In this document: positions 43,574 to 51,764 of the stretch, one piece after another
Numbering within the stretch: position 1 is the first letter of the stretch
How the letters are laid out: each line of letters begins with the position of its first letter
Assembly: GCA_007859745.1 (NCBI GenBank)
Contig: SMLU01000001.1
Location: 1,488,001 to 1,552,000 of the forward strand
Direction: 5' to 3'
Origin: Phycisphaerae bacterium RAS1
Lineage (GTDB): Bacteria > Planctomycetota > Phycisphaerae > UBA1845 > Fen-1342
DNA: 64,000 bases
Notes under the pieces: generated by a model
Seen by the model: the letters and a program-made list of their open reading frames with translations, nothing else
Database searches by the model: none
Told to the model about the DNA's origin: nothing
Position numbers and translations under genes: made by a program

Positions 43574-43924
43574 GCCTGTTCCTCCGCGTGTAGAAGCACG
43601 ATGACGATTCGGGCGTCGCGTACCCGTCAAGAACCGGTTCGCGTCCCTCACCGCCGAGTGGGTAGATGGCCTGCATCTTCTTGTATGCGCTGCTGGACAT
43701 CGCGCCGCAGTTCGCTCAGTCTTGGCCGCCGGCTGCTGGCCGCCGGGAGTTCCAGCGGCCTTCGCCGGGGCGCGAAGCAGCCGTGCGACCGCCGGCCGAT
43801 CGCCGTAAATTCTTCCAGCGCCCGGTGTTAACGCCCGCGGATGGCGCGCTTTCGCTCCGCCCCGCAGGGGCGACGATGTTAGTTGGACCGTCCCGCATGT
43901 CAAGGGTATGAGGAGGACGCCTGC
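43574..43924. other. Divergent intergenic region (GldA-like / HD-domain genes)
   Basis: This 351-base gap separates two divergent genes. It has GC-rich stretches and a slightly AT-richer patch near 43870-43890 (ACGATGTTAGTTGGACC) that could hold a promoter, but I cannot name a clear -35/-10 pair. No known repeat family member is present. Confidence 0.45.
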
Positions 43925-44485
43925 ATGACGCGCAATGAGGCCTTTGTGCTGCTGCACGAATACGTGAAAAGCGATTCGCTTCGCAAGCACATGCTCGCCG
44001 TCGAAGCCGCCATGCGGCACTACGCCGGCCTCCTGGGCGGCGACGTCGAACAGTGGGGACTGGCCGGACTGCTGCACGACTTCGATTACGAGCGCTGGCC
44101 GACGCCGCCGGACCACACGCGGCAGGGGGCCCCGATCCTGCGGGCGGCGGGCGTGGATGAGGAGGTGGTCGGCGCGATCCTGTCCCATGCGGACTGGAAT
44201 CTGGACGAGTTCCCGCGCGACCGGCCGATTCGCAAGGCGCTCTTTGCGGTCGATGAACTGTGCGGCTTCGTCACGGCCTGCGCGCTCGTCCGCCCCGGCC
44301 GGCTGGAGGGGCTTGAGCCGGCGAGCGTGAAGAAGAAGATGAAGACGGCCGCCTTCGCGGCGGCGGTGAAGCGCGAGGACATCCACAGCGGCGCGGAGCT
44401 GCTCGGGTTGCCGCTGGATGATCACATCCGGAATTGCGTGACGGCGATGCAAACGGTGGCGGACGAACTGGGCCTGAAGACGTAG
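43925..44485 (+). CDS. HD-domain phosphohydrolase
   Basis: The 186-residue product carries the HD metal-binding domain: the first histidine in SLRKHMLAVEAAMRHYA (about 20-36), LLHDFDYERWP with the H-D pair (about 56-57) and a later ILSHADWNL histidine (about 93). These fit the HDIG-like family of small phosphohydrolases acting on nucleotides or signalling molecules. The true substrate is unknown. ATG at 43925 (MTRNEAFVLL) begins the domain. A family C repeat starts 38 bases after the stop. Confidence 0.82.
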   Translation: MTRNEAFVLLHEYVKSDSLRKHMLAVEAAMRHYAGLLGGDVEQWGLAGLLHDFDYERWPTPPDHTRQGAPILRAAGVDEEVVGAILSHADWNLDEFPRDRPIRKALFAVDELCGFVTACALVRPGRLEGLEPASVKKKMKTAAFAAAVKREDIHSGAELLGLPLDDHIRNCVTAMQTVADELGLKT

Positions 44486-44522
44486 CGGCTCGCGTGGCCC
44501 CCCTGAGCCTTTGAACTTTTTC

Positions 44523-44588
44523 GGGTGGAACGGGCATCTTGCCCGTTCCTGAGATCGCAGGGACGGGCGAGACGCCCGTCCCACCCAG
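44523..44588. repeat. Family C paired-hairpin repeat, copy 2
   Basis: GGGTGGAACGGGCATCTTGC with CCCGTTCC, then GGGACGGGCGAGACGCCCGT and CCCACCC. It lies between the HD-domain gene and the truncated acetyltransferase copy. Confidence 0.87.
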
Positions 44589-44605
44589 ATGTCCACATTC
44601 TCCGC

Positions 44606-44956
44606 TTAACCCAGCACCAGCCGGGCCTCCTCGCACGCAGGGAATCGATCCGTCGCCTTCACCCACTCGTACCCGGCAATCCTGAAGCCGCACTTTTCCA
44701 GTACGCGGATCGACACGGCGTTGCTGCGGGCAGCTCGCGCGTGCAGCGGCCGCAGCGCAACCGCATCGAGCAGCAGCCTGAGAGCGCGCGTCGCAATGCC
44801 CTTGCCCCAGTGCTCCTTCGCGATCCAATAGCCGACGGAATCCAGCCCCTCCAGCTTGAAGCACGAGATGTTGCCCACGAGCTGATCATCCAGCAGGATG
44901 ACCCGCGCGACGACGCTCGCGTCCCTGAGAATCTCCTCCCAATGCAATCGAAACGG
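44606..44956 (-). pseudogene. 5'-truncated copy of the GNAT acetyltransferase gene
   Basis: Bases 44611-44956 match 48205-48550 at 345 of 346 positions by direct reading (only 44715 A versus 48309 G). The copy keeps the acetyl-CoA site (KEHWGKGIATRAL) and C-terminus but loses the first 50 or so residues of the gene. The frame runs further into unrelated DNA to 45076, so a chimeric protein could be read, but its N-terminus has no GNAT features. A small stem-loop (CACGGAC ... GTCCGTG, 44975-45004) with a preceding GGTGGCACG direct repeat lies just past the break. Confidence 0.85.
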
Positions 44957-44974
44957 ACAGGTGGCACGAGGTGG

Positions 44975-45004
44975 CACGGACAAGCGGTACACCGCTAGTC
45001 CGTG
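44975..45004. repeat. REP-like hairpin at the truncation point
   Basis: CACGGAC (44975-44981) pairs with GTCCGTG (44998-45004), with an inner AGCGG/CCGCT stem. It is preceded by GGTGGCACGAGGTGGCACGG. The GGTGGCA lead resembles the lead of the REP hairpins near the RAYT gene at 62.3 kb. Confidence 0.6.
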
Positions 45005-45091
45005 TCCCCGTTGCGCCCCTGGCGAGCGCGAGACTGCGCCGACTTCCGACGGTTCAGCGGATGGCAGGTCTGCCAAGCCCGATCTACAGCC

Positions 45092-45991
45092 CTAATTCAA
45101 ATCACCAAAGACGGCGGTCGCGTTCCCCCCGAGGCGAATCTGTCCGCCGCTGAAGTCGATCCCGTTCCAAGCACCAACGCCTGCCTGGTCGCCAAACTTC
45201 AACTCGCCGTCGGAAACCTCGAATCCGATGTAGCTGCTCACGTGAAAGCCATAGCGTGTGAATTCCATCAAACCCCCCTGCACGTAGAATTTCCCTTCGA
45301 TCGTCGTGTAGGCATAGTGAGTGATCGCGGTGCCAAAACGGATCGTGCCATCAGACACGGTTGCTGCTGGCTCGCCGCTCAGCAGAATGTAGGAAAACTC
45401 GGTAGGAGTGGACAGTGTTCCGAACAGCATCGTGTCGTCGGCGCAATCGACGACGAAGAACCCGTCGCGCAGGTTGAGATACTCTGTGAACTGGATGCTG
45501 CCCCGGACCGTAACCGTGCCGAAGTCTACCACGCGCGTCGAGACGTCCGTCCCAGTGACTTCGGCCGGGCCGAGGTTGTCCGCGACGCTGGCTTGAATGC
45601 TGCCGTCGCCGCTGAACGTCAGCGTTCCGCTGACGAGCAGGCGCGGCATGACGCTGGATGGTTTTTCCATTTCGATTTTGCCGGAGAGCGAGATCGCTGG
45701 CTGGGTGGAGCCGTAGCTCACCAGCGTCAGGTCGCGCCCGCTGACGCGGACGACGGCGCCACTGGCGATTGTGAGCGTCGTGATGGCCTCATTCTGCGAA
45801 CTCACAATACAGGTCTTGCCGGTGGGGATCGTGGCGGTATCGCCGGTACCGGGGCGGCCATTGGGCGTCCAGTTGCCGTTCACGCTCCAAGTTCCGGAGT
45901 TCCCACTTTGGGGTTGAAACGTGTAGTCCGTCGCCGTGGCCAGATCGACCGCGGCCAACAGAATGAGAGCGATTGACAGTTTCGATTTCAT
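45092..45991 (-). CDS. Exported beta-rich repeat protein
   Basis: The 299-residue product has a signal peptide (SKLSIALILLAAVDLATATD, cut near residue 21) and then a beta-strand-rich sequence with recurring short Gly/Thr/Ser turns, e.g. GNSGTWSVNGNWTPNGRPGTGDTATI. The latter is typical of secreted planctomycete repeat proteins with a beta-helix or autotransporter-like passenger fold. No enzyme motif is visible. It is the first of three exported-protein genes on the minus strand that share lower GC than the surroundings and lie between the two acetyltransferase copies. No membrane anchor or dockerin is seen. Confidence 0.7.
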   Translation of the reverse strand: MKSKLSIALILLAAVDLATATDYTFQPQSGNSGTWSVNGNWTPNGRPGTGDTATIPTGKTCIVSSQNEAITTLTIASGAVVRVSGRDLTLVSYGSTQPAISLSGKIEMEKPSSVMPRLLVSGTLTFSGDGSIQASVADNLGPAEVTGTDVSTRVVDFGTVTVRGSIQFTEYLNLRDGFFVVDCADDTMLFGTLSTPTEFSYILLSGEPAATVSDGTIRFGTAITHYAYTTIEGKFYVQGGLMEFTRYGFHVSSYIGFEVSDGELKFGDQAGVGAWNGIDFSGGQIRLGGNATAVFGDLN

Positions 45992-46102
45992 GGCAATATC
46001 TCCTCTGGGCGCGCACGATGGCGCGCAGATGGTGTCTTGTATTTCCGCACGCTTGTCCTGCTCGTACAGGGACCTGCGCGGAACGCACAGGGACCGTGCG
46101 CC

Positions 46103-47296
46103 TCACATCGGCGGCACGCCCGCGAGCAGGGCCACGAACGGATTGATGTCCAATACGTCAACGGCACCGTCGGCATTGATGTCCGCCAGCGCGGGATCGC
46201 ATTCGGGTAACGCTGTCTTGTACGCCGCCTCGTTGCTCACCGCGAGTACGAAGGCGTTGATGTCCAGTATGTTCACCGCGTGGTCACAATTGAGATCGCC
46301 CGTCGGGAAACTCGCCAGAAGTCCGATGCCGACCTCGAACGGCGTTCCCGAGTGCCACACGACTTCGCCGCGGTCGTTCGCGCGTCCGTCGAAATTCCAA
46401 TGAGCGTCCGAGGTCAGCTCCCAGATCTCGCCATTGGTGTAGCGGCACACCTGCCAGGTGTGCGAGCCTTCATGCCATCGATTGAACACAATGTGGCCGC
46501 CATTGCGGCTCATGTAGAGGCCGCTGCCCCACGACGTGATCAGGGACAATGACCCACCGCGCCAAAGAACAATCTGATCGTCCAGCCCCTCATACCAGGC
46601 GATGTCGCCGCCGTTGTTGATGTCCGGGCGCTGCGGCTCAAAGCGGTTCTGGGTGACCTGCGACAGCACGCCGGCGTTGTAACGCATTACATCGGATGTC
46701 CAGGGCGACACGCAGTCGTTGTAGCGCACCCAGACGATCTCGTCGAGATCGTTGATCCGGGCGCCCTGATTCGAATACCCTGGCTGACTGATCTTGCTGG
46801 CAACTGTGCCGTCGTAAAAGTACACGTCAGCCGTGCTGCCGGCGCAGCCGGCGCCCAGCCAGCGCGACCACACGATGTGATCATCTGCGTTGACCCTTGC
46901 CTCGAAGTTCCAGAACGTATCATCCGTCAGGTACGTCAACTGCCCGTTCTTCAACATCGCGATCTGGAGCGGGCCGTCTGGCCCCGTGCCGCGAGACCAT
47001 ACAATCGTGCCGGCATCGTTGATGTCAGCGAACTCGTCTCGCACGTTGTCGTTTGTGAGGCGAGTGAGTTGCCCCCGCTCGTAGTCGTAGAGGTACAGCT
47101 CGGCCGTGTCACCATTGTACGGGTCACTGCGGACCGTGAAAACAATCTGACCATTGTTGTTGATCGCGGGATATCGCGACTGACCGGACGGCGCCGGGAC
47201 GTCGCTTCGGAAAAACCCCGGCGGCATATCGCCTGCACGCATCGCGGTTGGCGCCAGCAGGAACAAGAACGGAAGCGCAAGCAATGGTGCTTTCAT
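46103..47296 (-). CDS. Exported TolB-like beta-propeller with dockerin repeats
   Basis: The 397-residue product has a signal peptide (LLALPFLFLLAPTAMRA, cut near residue 21), about six short beta-propeller-like repeats reading AxIND-x-G-x-IVW-like (AINNNGQIVF, DINDAGTIVWSR, RVNADDHIVWSRW, RINDLDEIVWVRY, DINNGGDIAWYEG, RANDRGEVVWHSG), and a C-terminal pair of dockerin-like segments (GDLNCDHAVNILDINAF and ADINADGAVDVLDINPF). The repeated [D/A]-I-N-x-x-G-x-I-x-W blades suggest a TolB-like propeller. Role is unknown; the dockerin could attach it to a cell-surface partner. The gene lies between two other exported-protein genes. Confidence 0.75.
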   Translation of the reverse strand: MKAPLLALPFLFLLAPTAMRAGDMPPGFFRSDVPAPSGQSRYPAINNNGQIVFTVRSDPYNGDTAELYLYDYERGQLTRLTNDNVRDEFADINDAGTIVWSRGTGPDGPLQIAMLKNGQLTYLTDDTFWNFEARVNADDHIVWSRWLGAGCAGSTADVYFYDGTVASKISQPGYSNQGARINDLDEIVWVRYNDCVSPWTSDVMRYNAGVLSQVTQNRFEPQRPDINNGGDIAWYEGLDDQIVLWRGGSLSLITSWGSGLYMSRNGGHIVFNRWHEGSHTWQVCRYTNGEIWELTSDAHWNFDGRANDRGEVVWHSGTPFEVGIGLLASFPTGDLNCDHAVNILDINAFVLAVSNEAAYKTALPECDPALADINADGAVDVLDINPFVALLAGVPPM

Positions 47297-47315
47297 CGAT
47301 GCACCTCGCCGGCCG

Positions 47316-47684
47316 CTAGTTGGTCTGAATTCGCCCGTCGGCCATCGTAATCAAGATTTCGTTGCTCGTGGGCGTATAAAGGTAGAACGTCTGCACCGTC
47401 ACGGTTTCCGGCCCGCTACCCGTCCCGGTAAAGTTGGTGCTGGTCTGAACTTCGATCCTCTGGATCGTGTGCGTCGCGAGCGTGCAGGTGAATGTCGTGT
47501 CCGTGTCGCCGAAGCGCGCCACGTCCGTCGCCTGTGACGGATAGCACTCCGGCGGCGAGCCGACGTACTTCCAGTTGCAACCATCCCAGTTGTTGTTCTC
47601 CCCCGGGCTGAACGAGAATGACGTGCCCCAGCACGTCGCCGCCGTCATGGCGACCAGGACGGCCATAAGCCCTCTGCGTTTCAT
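47316..47684 (-). CDS. Small exported protein of unknown function
   Basis: The 122-residue product has a signal peptide (RRGLMAVLVAMTAATCWG, cut near residue 20), and then a short beta-rich domain with four cysteines (NWDGCNWKYVGSPPECYPS, TFTCTLATH), likely forming disulfides outside the cell. The SFSPGENNNWDGCNW start resembles the TWSVNGNWTPNG opening of the exported repeat protein at 45092-45991, so the two may share a fold. It is 19 bases upstream of the propeller gene on the same strand, probably cotranscribed. Confidence 0.65.
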   Translation of the reverse strand: MKRRGLMAVLVAMTAATCWGTSFSFSPGENNNWDGCNWKYVGSPPECYPSQATDVARFGDTDTTFTCTLATHTIQRIEVQTSTNFTGTGSGPETVTVQTFYLYTPTSNEILITMADGRIQTN

Positions 47685-48199
47685 GGCTTACACTCCCCGG
47701 AAATGTCCGCCCGCACCCGGCGGCTACGTTGCCGCCCTCCCCGGTACAGCCCCTAACAGCGCTGTGCCTTCCACATTGTAGTCTACCTGCGCTTCCCCCC
47801 CTGGCAAACAAGGAACCAGATTTTTTCGGAATTCGCCAAGACGCGCCGTGCGGATGCGCTCATCGCACGGCCCTCATCCCACGCCCGCACTCGGCTCTCA
47901 CGAGCGCGGCGGCAAACAGGCCGCGGGGCATTCCGGCGGCCGCGCTCGCTTGCGCCCCTTGTGCGCGTTCCAAGCGCGAAACGCGAAGTTGGGTACTGGT
48001 CAAGTTTGCTGGTGGGTGCCATGCCGACGGCCTTCGCGTCGGCATGCCCACGCAAAAGCCGTGGGCATGGCACCCGAACTTGACCAGTACCCGAAGTTGG
48101 CAAGCCGAACACGAACAAGCCGTCGCGACCAGCGTTTTCCAGCGCCGAGGCGCCGTCGGCGCGGCGGCTTGACCGCGCCGCCCAACCGGGCAGCGCCTG
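47685..48199. other. Gap holding the nested cruciform (family F copy 2)
   Basis: This 515-base region has no convincing gene. It holds a degenerate family G-like stretch (CGCTCGCTTGCGCCCC, 47943-47958) and the palindrome described separately. Several open frames here are short and lack domain features. Confidence 0.6.
47991..48092. repeat. Family F nested palindrome, copy 2
   Basis: Three nested stems: outer GGGTACTGGTCAAGTT (47991-48006) with its exact complement at 48077-48092; middle GGGTGCCATGCC (48014-48025) with GGCATGGCACCC (48064-48075); inner GCCGACG-GCCTTCG-CGTCGGC. A copy of the middle and inner parts is at 23474-23534. Confidence 0.88.
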
Positions 48200-48700
48200 C
48201 TAATCCAGCACCAGCCGGGCCTCCTCGCACGCAGGGAATCGATCCGTCGCCTTCACCCACTCGTACCCGGCAATCCTGAAGCCGCACTTTTCCAGTACGC
48301 GGATCGACGCGGCGTTGCTGCGGGCAGCTCGCGCGTGCAGCGGCCGCAGCGCAACCGCATCGAGCAGCAGCCTGAGAGCGCGCGTCGCAATGCCCTTGCC
48401 CCAGTGCTCCTTCGCGATCCAATAGCCGACGGAATCCAGCCCCTCCAGCTTGAAGCACGAGATGTTGCCCACGAGCTGATCATCCAGCAGGATGACCCGC
48501 GCGACGACGCTCGCGTCCCTGAGAATCTCCTCCCAATGCAATCGAAACGGCTCGGCCTCGCGCGGGTTCGCGATCGCCATGCGGTTGGAGTCGGGGTCGA
48601 GCTGGAATTGGAACAGCGCCGGGATATCGCGCGACTCGACGGCGCGCAGGACAACTCTCTCGGCGCCGGACCCTGAGTCACTCACAACCGGCTCGCTCAC
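48200..48700 (-). CDS. GNAT-family N-acetyltransferase (RimJ/RimL-like), intact copy
   Basis: The 166-residue product is a complete GNAT protein: a VVLRAVESRDIPALFQFQLD start, a VGYWIAKEHWGKGIATRAL segment with the acetyl-CoA-binding loop (about residues 92-110), and the SIRVLEKCGFRIAGYEW C-terminal motif typical of RimJ/RimL-type enzymes that acetylate amino groups of small molecules or proteins. Its 3' 346 bases are duplicated at 44611-44956. The two loci bracket a 3.2-kb block with three exported-protein genes. It ends the strand 12 bases after the TPR protein gene's stop region on the same strand. Confidence 0.85.
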   Translation of the reverse strand: MSEPVVSDSGSGAERVVLRAVESRDIPALFQFQLDPDSNRMAIANPREAEPFRLHWEEILRDASVVARVILLDDQLVGNISCFKLEGLDSVGYWIAKEHWGKGIATRALRLLLDAVALRPLHARAARSNAASIRVLEKCGFRIAGYEWVKATDRFPACEEARLVLD

Positions 48701-48712
48701 GCGCCATCGGGG

Positions 48713-51034
48713 TCATTCCCGCGGCGCGGGTTGAGAGGCCGCGGCGCGCTGCGCCTCAATATAGCTGCCGGCCAGTTCGCGGACGAGCTCGTCCTCGTCG
48801 CCGGCCGCCATCTCCGCCAGCACCTCGGCGAACGAGGCGCCCTGCCGCACCATGAGCCGCACGGCCATCATTCGCACCAGCCAGTGCGAGTGATCGAGGC
48901 AGCCGTTGACGGCGGCCAGCATGGCGGCGTCGAGGCCGACGTTCTGCATCGCATCCAGCGTGCGGACGCGGTTTTCCCACGAGTCGCTCGACAGGCCCGC
49001 GAGCAGCGCTTTGCGGATCGCGTCTGCGGCGACCGCGCGCGGCTTGTAGTTGAGCCGGCCGAGGGCCGCGTTCTGCGCTTCGCCGAGCATCTCGGCCAGG
49101 ATTTCGACCGCGCGAAATCGCTGCACGTCGGAGTCGCCGCCGAGCGCCGCGAAGAGCGCGTTGAGCGCCTGCGGGCTGGTTCCGACGGGCACGCGATTGA
49201 AGTAGAGCGCCGGCAGGGTCTGGCCGCCGGGCGCCGGCTTCCATTGCCCGTCCGGCCCGCGCATGGGATCCAGCGTGGCCGAGAGGACGACGCGCTGCGC
49301 ATGCTGCGGCGTCATGCGCATGATCTTGCGGATCGGGCCGACGTCGATCGTCTGCCGGGTGCGCACGCTCCCGCCGGGCGGCACCACGCGGGCGCGGTCG
49401 AGCGTGACCGTGAGGAGATTTGGAAAATCGCGCTTCTTGTCGCCTTCGACCTGAAAGGAGAGCAGGAAGACCGGGTTGACCATGCCGTCCGGGCCGAGCG
49501 TGATCGGGAAGCGGGCCCGGTTCGTCAGGATGAATTCCGCGCGCCACGGATCGCCCGGCTCGACGCTGCGGTCCTCCAGCCTGATGGAGGCTTCGAGGAA
49601 GCGCGCCGGTTCGCGATGAAACGCGAGCGCCTCGCGGTCGAAACCGCTCAACACGTCGCGCATCTCCGCGGTCAGCATGCCGGCCGGCTGCGTGGCGCTG
49701 GCGGGCAGCCCGGTCTCGCGGAACAGATCGCGCGCCGGCCCGACCAGCGGGAATCGTTCGCACGTCTCCACGACGCGAATCGCGCCCGGCTCGTCGCCTG
49801 CGTCTTTCAGCAGCCGGGCCACCTTGTAGGCCGCGTAGGGATCGAGCTCGGCGATGGGCGTGAGCGTGGCGCGGGCGGCGTCGAACTGGCCGTTCATCTC
49901 CTGCGCCCATCCGTGCACGCGCGTGGCGAAGATGTCGCCGGCGGCCCGGGCCGCCGCGGACTCGGCCAGGCTCAGGGCGCGCTGCGGCTGCGGGTCGACC
50001 ATGCAGTAGAACCAGGCGGCCTGGGCCACCTCATCGACCGCGAAGTCCATGGGCTCGCGGATGGATGCGAATCGCTTGCCCAACTGCTCCGCCACGACGC
50101 CGGCTTCGGTCGTTCGGCCGCGCTGGGTGAACAGCCAGTGCAGCAGCAGGCCCGCCTGGGCCGCGAGGTTTGGAAAGCGGTCAATGACCTGTTTGGCCAG
50201 GTCAATGGCGCGATCCGGCTGCTGCCGCGCGACGGCGTTGCGCGCCTGCTGCAGCAGGTATTCGCCCGGGAGCAGCGCGCTTGGATCCGACAGCCGAAAC
50301 ACCTCCGTGGCGTGCGTGTAGAACTTGTCGGCCTCATCGGGCAGACCGTAGTCGTCAAGCAGGATGCCGATTTCCCACGCCACGTCCACTGCCATCGGAT
50401 TCAGTTGCAGCAGCCGCAATCCCGCCCGCAGGCGCAGCGCCGGCGGCGTGGTGGCATCGAGCGCCTCGACCGCGACGGCGGCGGCGTCCGGATTGAAGGG
50501 GTCGAGTCCCAGCACACGATCCAGTTGCATCCGCGCCTGGGCGCGGTCCATCGCGTAAACCGCCAGCCGGGCGATGTGAAGCTGGATCAGCGCCTGCATC
50601 TGCGGCGGGCGCGCGGCTGCTTCGGACAGGCCGTCGAGCCAGTCCTTACGGTCCTCGAGCGTCTGGCGCGTGGCCAGTCCGGCATCGAGCCAGCGCCCGA
50701 ACGCGCCGACATTCGTGACGTCGAGTTTTACGAGTTTCTGAAGCGCGTCGGCGGCCTGGACGTTGTCCCGCTCGAGCATGGCGAGTTCGTAGAGCCAGAC
50801 GTAGGGATCGGGCAGACGGGAATCGACGCGCGTCGCCGCCCGCAGCAGCGCGCGGACTTGCATGACGTCCGCCGGTGTCTGCTGGCCGCCGCGCGTCAGG
50901 GCGTGGTCGCGCGCCAGGTGGACGAGAAGCTCGGCGGTGGTGAGCGGGGCAGGCCGGTCGGCCGCGATGGCGCCGGCGCCGAGGAGCAATCCGAAGACCC
51001 CCGCTGACAGCAGGCGCCGTTGCCAGGCTTTCAC
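48713..51034 (-). CDS. Exported TPR/HEAT-repeat protein
   Basis: The 773-residue product has a hydrophobic leader (LLSAGVFGLLLGAGAIA, about residues 7-23), a long run of TPR-like helices (for example PYVWLYELAMLERDNVQAAD and KFYTHATEVFRLSDPS), and a C-terminal part with HEAT-like helical pairs (IRKALLAGLSSDSWENRVRTLDAMQNVGLD). It should be a periplasmic or cell-surface scaffold protein; no catalytic site is visible. GTG at 51034 is chosen because AGGAGGATCCT directly precedes it, a textbook ribosome binding site. It is cotranscribed with, or reads toward, the acetyltransferase gene. Confidence 0.72.
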   Translation of the reverse strand: MKAWQRRLLSAGVFGLLLGAGAIAADRPAPLTTAELLVHLARDHALTRGGQQTPADVMQVRALLRAATRVDSRLPDPYVWLYELAMLERDNVQAADALQKLVKLDVTNVGAFGRWLDAGLATRQTLEDRKDWLDGLSEAAARPPQMQALIQLHIARLAVYAMDRAQARMQLDRVLGLDPFNPDAAAVAVEALDATTPPALRLRAGLRLLQLNPMAVDVAWEIGILLDDYGLPDEADKFYTHATEVFRLSDPSALLPGEYLLQQARNAVARQQPDRAIDLAKQVIDRFPNLAAQAGLLLHWLFTQRGRTTEAGVVAEQLGKRFASIREPMDFAVDEVAQAAWFYCMVDPQPQRALSLAESAAARAAGDIFATRVHGWAQEMNGQFDAARATLTPIAELDPYAAYKVARLLKDAGDEPGAIRVVETCERFPLVGPARDLFRETGLPASATQPAGMLTAEMRDVLSGFDREALAFHREPARFLEASIRLEDRSVEPGDPWRAEFILTNRARFPITLGPDGMVNPVFLLSFQVEGDKKRDFPNLLTVTLDRARVVPPGGSVRTRQTIDVGPIRKIMRMTPQHAQRVVLSATLDPMRGPDGQWKPAPGGQTLPALYFNRVPVGTSPQALNALFAALGGDSDVQRFRAVEILAEMLGEAQNAALGRLNYKPRAVAADAIRKALLAGLSSDSWENRVRTLDAMQNVGLDAAMLAAVNGCLDHSHWLVRMMAVRLMVRQGASFAEVLAEMAAGDEDELVRELAGSYIEAQRAAASQPAPRE

Positions 51035-51097
51035 AGGATCCTCCTGTCTGGTTGCCGCCGCTTCCGTGCGGCCGATGCACGCCCGATTCCGCGCCGC

Positions 51098-51155
51098 GAC
51101 CGCCAGGAAGCGGTCTGCAGACAACCGTTCCCTCACGGTCGCGGCTCGGTTCGAA
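51098..51155. repeat. Family B half copies
   Basis: GCGCCGCGACCGCCAGGAAG (51090-51109 region) and CCGTTCCCTCACGGTCGCGG (51127-51146) are degraded family B arms facing each other upstream of the TPR protein gene. Confidence 0.65.
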
Positions 51156-51183
51156 CCACGCGCAGCAGCTCAGGGACGCTGCT

Positions 51184-51285
51184 CTAGGCCTTGCGGGCCG
51201 CGGTCCGCCGCGCCTTGCTGCGCGCCTTCATGCGGCGGCGCTTCTTGCGATGCTTGGCGGCGGCGGCTTTACCCTTCTTGTTCAT
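51184..51285 (-). CDS. Tiny very basic protein
   Basis: A 33-residue product, too short for most gene finders: M-N-K-K-G-K then AAAAKHRKKRRRMKARSK and ARRTAARKA. More than half the residues are Lys or Arg. On the coding strand CAGGAGC lies seven bases before the ATG, a good ribosome binding site. Its RKKRRRMK core recalls the very small basic COX24/AURKAIP1-type or ribosome-associated proteins. It may bind RNA or DNA; family identity is not certain. It sits between the TPR protein gene and clpS, on the same strand. Confidence 0.65.
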   Translation of the reverse strand: MNKKGKAAAAKHRKKRRRMKARSKARRTAARKA

Positions 51286-51306
51286 CGACGGGCTCCTGCG
51301 ATGGAC

Positions 51307-51639
51307 TCAAGTCGTTGCGGGTTCGATGACGGCTCGCATCGAGCCGCGCGATTTCTCGATCCGCCAATCCGGGCCATACGCGAGAATCTGATCGCGCTTG
51401 AATTCGGCCTGCTCGAGCACGAGCGTGGCGACGATGACGCGGCCGGCGCGGTCCACTTCGCACGCCATACGATAAGCGCTGGCATGATCATGCTGGAAGA
51501 GCTTGCAGAGCATCTCGATCACGTAGTCATAGGTGTGGTCATTGTCGTCCAGCAGCACGACGTGCCACAGCGGCGCGGTTCGCGGCGTGCTGACCGGCGC
51601 CGGCGTGAGCACGGGCGTTTCGGGCTGAACTTCGGCCAT
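51307..51639 (-). CDS. clpS: ClpS adaptor protein
   Basis: The 110-residue product is ClpS, which delivers N-degron proteins to the ClpAP protease. After a Pro-rich, flexible N-terminus comes the conserved fold: LWHVVLLDDNDHTYDYVIEM (about residues 24-43), HASAYRMACEVDRAGRVIV and VLEQAEFKRDQI. DDNDHTYDYV holds the acidic residues of the N-degron pocket. No clpA is in the window. ATG at 51639 starts the natural N-terminus; the longer frame runs through family A repeats. Confidence 0.9.
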   Translation of the reverse strand: MAEVQPETPVLTPAPVSTPRTAPLWHVVLLDDNDHTYDYVIEMLCKLFQHDHASAYRMACEVDRAGRVIVATLVLEQAEFKRDQILAYGPDWRIEKSRGSMRAVIEPATT

Positions 51640-51764
51640 CGCAAACTCCGCGGATCGAGCTGTCCCGCGATTGTATCGGCACAGCGGGCCGGGAGACGAG
51701 CCGCCCGAGGCGGCGGCGGACGCCGCGGGCCGGGCGCGTTGCGTTCCGTCGTGCGTTCCGCGTG

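Noticed and set aside
42644-44596. 650-residue extension of the GldA-like frame upstream of 43573
   Set aside because: The extension runs antisense through the HD-domain gene; the ABC domain begins exactly at the GTG at 43573.
44606-45076. Reading the truncated acetyltransferase as a complete gene from 45076
   Set aside because: The first 40 residues are encoded by unrelated DNA including a hairpin repeat and do not resemble the N-terminus of the intact copy.
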